Shown here one piece after another: positions 14,850-15,091 of a DNA stretch of 15,091 nucleotides. The DNA comes from an uncultured Lachnospiraceae bacterium (GTDB lineage Bacteria > Bacillota > Clostridia > Lachnospirales > Lachnospiraceae). The stretch lies in assembly GCA_910586025.1 (NCBI GenBank), contig CAJUIO010000089.1:1-15091 (forward strand), read 5' to 3'. Below the pieces are notes generated by a model. It searched no databases. It was not told the DNA's origin and was given only the letters and a program-made list of their open reading frames with translations. How positions within the stretch are numbered: position 1 is the first letter of the stretch; each line of letters opens with the position of its first letter. The translations under genes were made by a program, and so were the position numbers.

Positions 14850-15091
14850 TTATATGTCACTTAAAATGTCTTGTAGCTTTTTCCACTGGTTTGTGACAAA
14901 TTCAAATGGAAGTAAATCTTTTTCTGAAAAGACATAATTTTTCTGCATATTCTGATAAGCGCCTTTGAGAGCTGTATTATCAGACATACCATTGAATATC
15001 TTAAAATCAGAGAATTTCCTGTCTGCCAGGTCGCTTCCCGTCCTCCGTGTTTCTTCCAGTCTCTTATATTCAGACATTTCAAGAAACAGAC
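14850..15091 (-). CDS. 3' end of an unrecognised gene running off the window
   Basis: The minus-strand frame is open from the right edge of the window to a TAA at 14850-14852. An internal ATG at 15077 has no ribosome binding site, and the frame continues upstream as LFLE before MSEYKRLEE, so I treat this as the C-terminal part of a longer protein. At least 79 residues are visible, hydrophilic, with the stretch LADRKFSDFKIFNGMSD and a C-terminus LPFEF followed by QWKKLQDILSDI. I recognise no domain. It ends 32 bases before the KAP-like NTPase start, on the same strand, so it is likely the upstream partner in that operon. GC rises toward the window edge relative to the NTPase gene, so it might instead belong to a different, older segment. 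Confidence 0.6.
   Translation of the reverse strand, partial: LFLEMSEYKRLEETRRTGSDLADRKFSDFKIFNGMSDNTALKGAYQNMQKNYVFSEKDLLPFEFVTNQWKKLQDILSDI

Noticed and set aside
14861..15082. Second overlapping minus-strand frame at the right edge
   Set aside because: Out of frame with the longer open frame that runs off the window; Ile/Cys/Ser-rich shadow composition.

Overview
The window is a high-GC stretch (roughly 55-60% by eye, positions 1 to about 12,030) carrying part of the conjugation operon of an integrative and conjugative element or conjugative plasmid. It is followed by a markedly AT-rich cargo block (about 12,100-15,091) on the opposite strand. Strong AGGAGG-type ribosome binding sites, the FA-type (Firmicutes/Actinobacteria) secretion ATPases, and a C39-peptidase cell-wall protein in place of a Gram-negative outer-membrane set all point to a Clostridia host, most likely a gut Lachnospiraceae or Oscillospiraceae. 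That host call is inference; no rRNA or housekeeping gene is present.

Layout of the plus-strand operon: (1) a 5'-truncated exported membrane protein, 2-1030; (2) a membrane-anchored C39-family cysteine peptidase, 1031-2407; (3) a VirB4 ATPase whose N-terminus is a PrgI/VirB3-like membrane domain, 2510-5719; (4) an unusual intergenic region with five phased TACGCA repeats, 5761-5831; (5) a small winged-helix protein, 5856-6383; (6) a protein whose C-terminal half carries a RusA-like DxDN...DD active-site signature, 6451-7113; (7) a second, longer winged-helix protein, 7258-8379; (8) a VirD4-type coupling protein, apparently starting at an ATA codon, 8376-10394; (9) an S1-domain protein with a long acidic N-terminal tail, 10465-12033. 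A strong hairpin, 12061-12098, ends the operon and seems to serve both directions. The outer genes (1-3 and 8) build and power the type IV secretion channel. Genes 5-7 look like a DNA-handling module embedded between VirB4 and VirD4.

The minus-strand cargo reads from the right edge inwards: the 3' end of an unrecognised gene (14850-15091, running off the window), a 660-residue KAP-like P-loop NTPase (12835-14817), and a two-helix membrane protein (12132-12743) with a short overlapping upstream reading frame. The base composition, orientation and content (TM-less KAP ATPase plus a separate membrane protein) suggest an acquired accessory system, possibly phage defence. That function is inference. 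The relaxase, integrase, oriT and att sites are not in this window. No intergenic stretch exceeds 300 bases; the longest gaps are 5720-5855 and 7114-7257.
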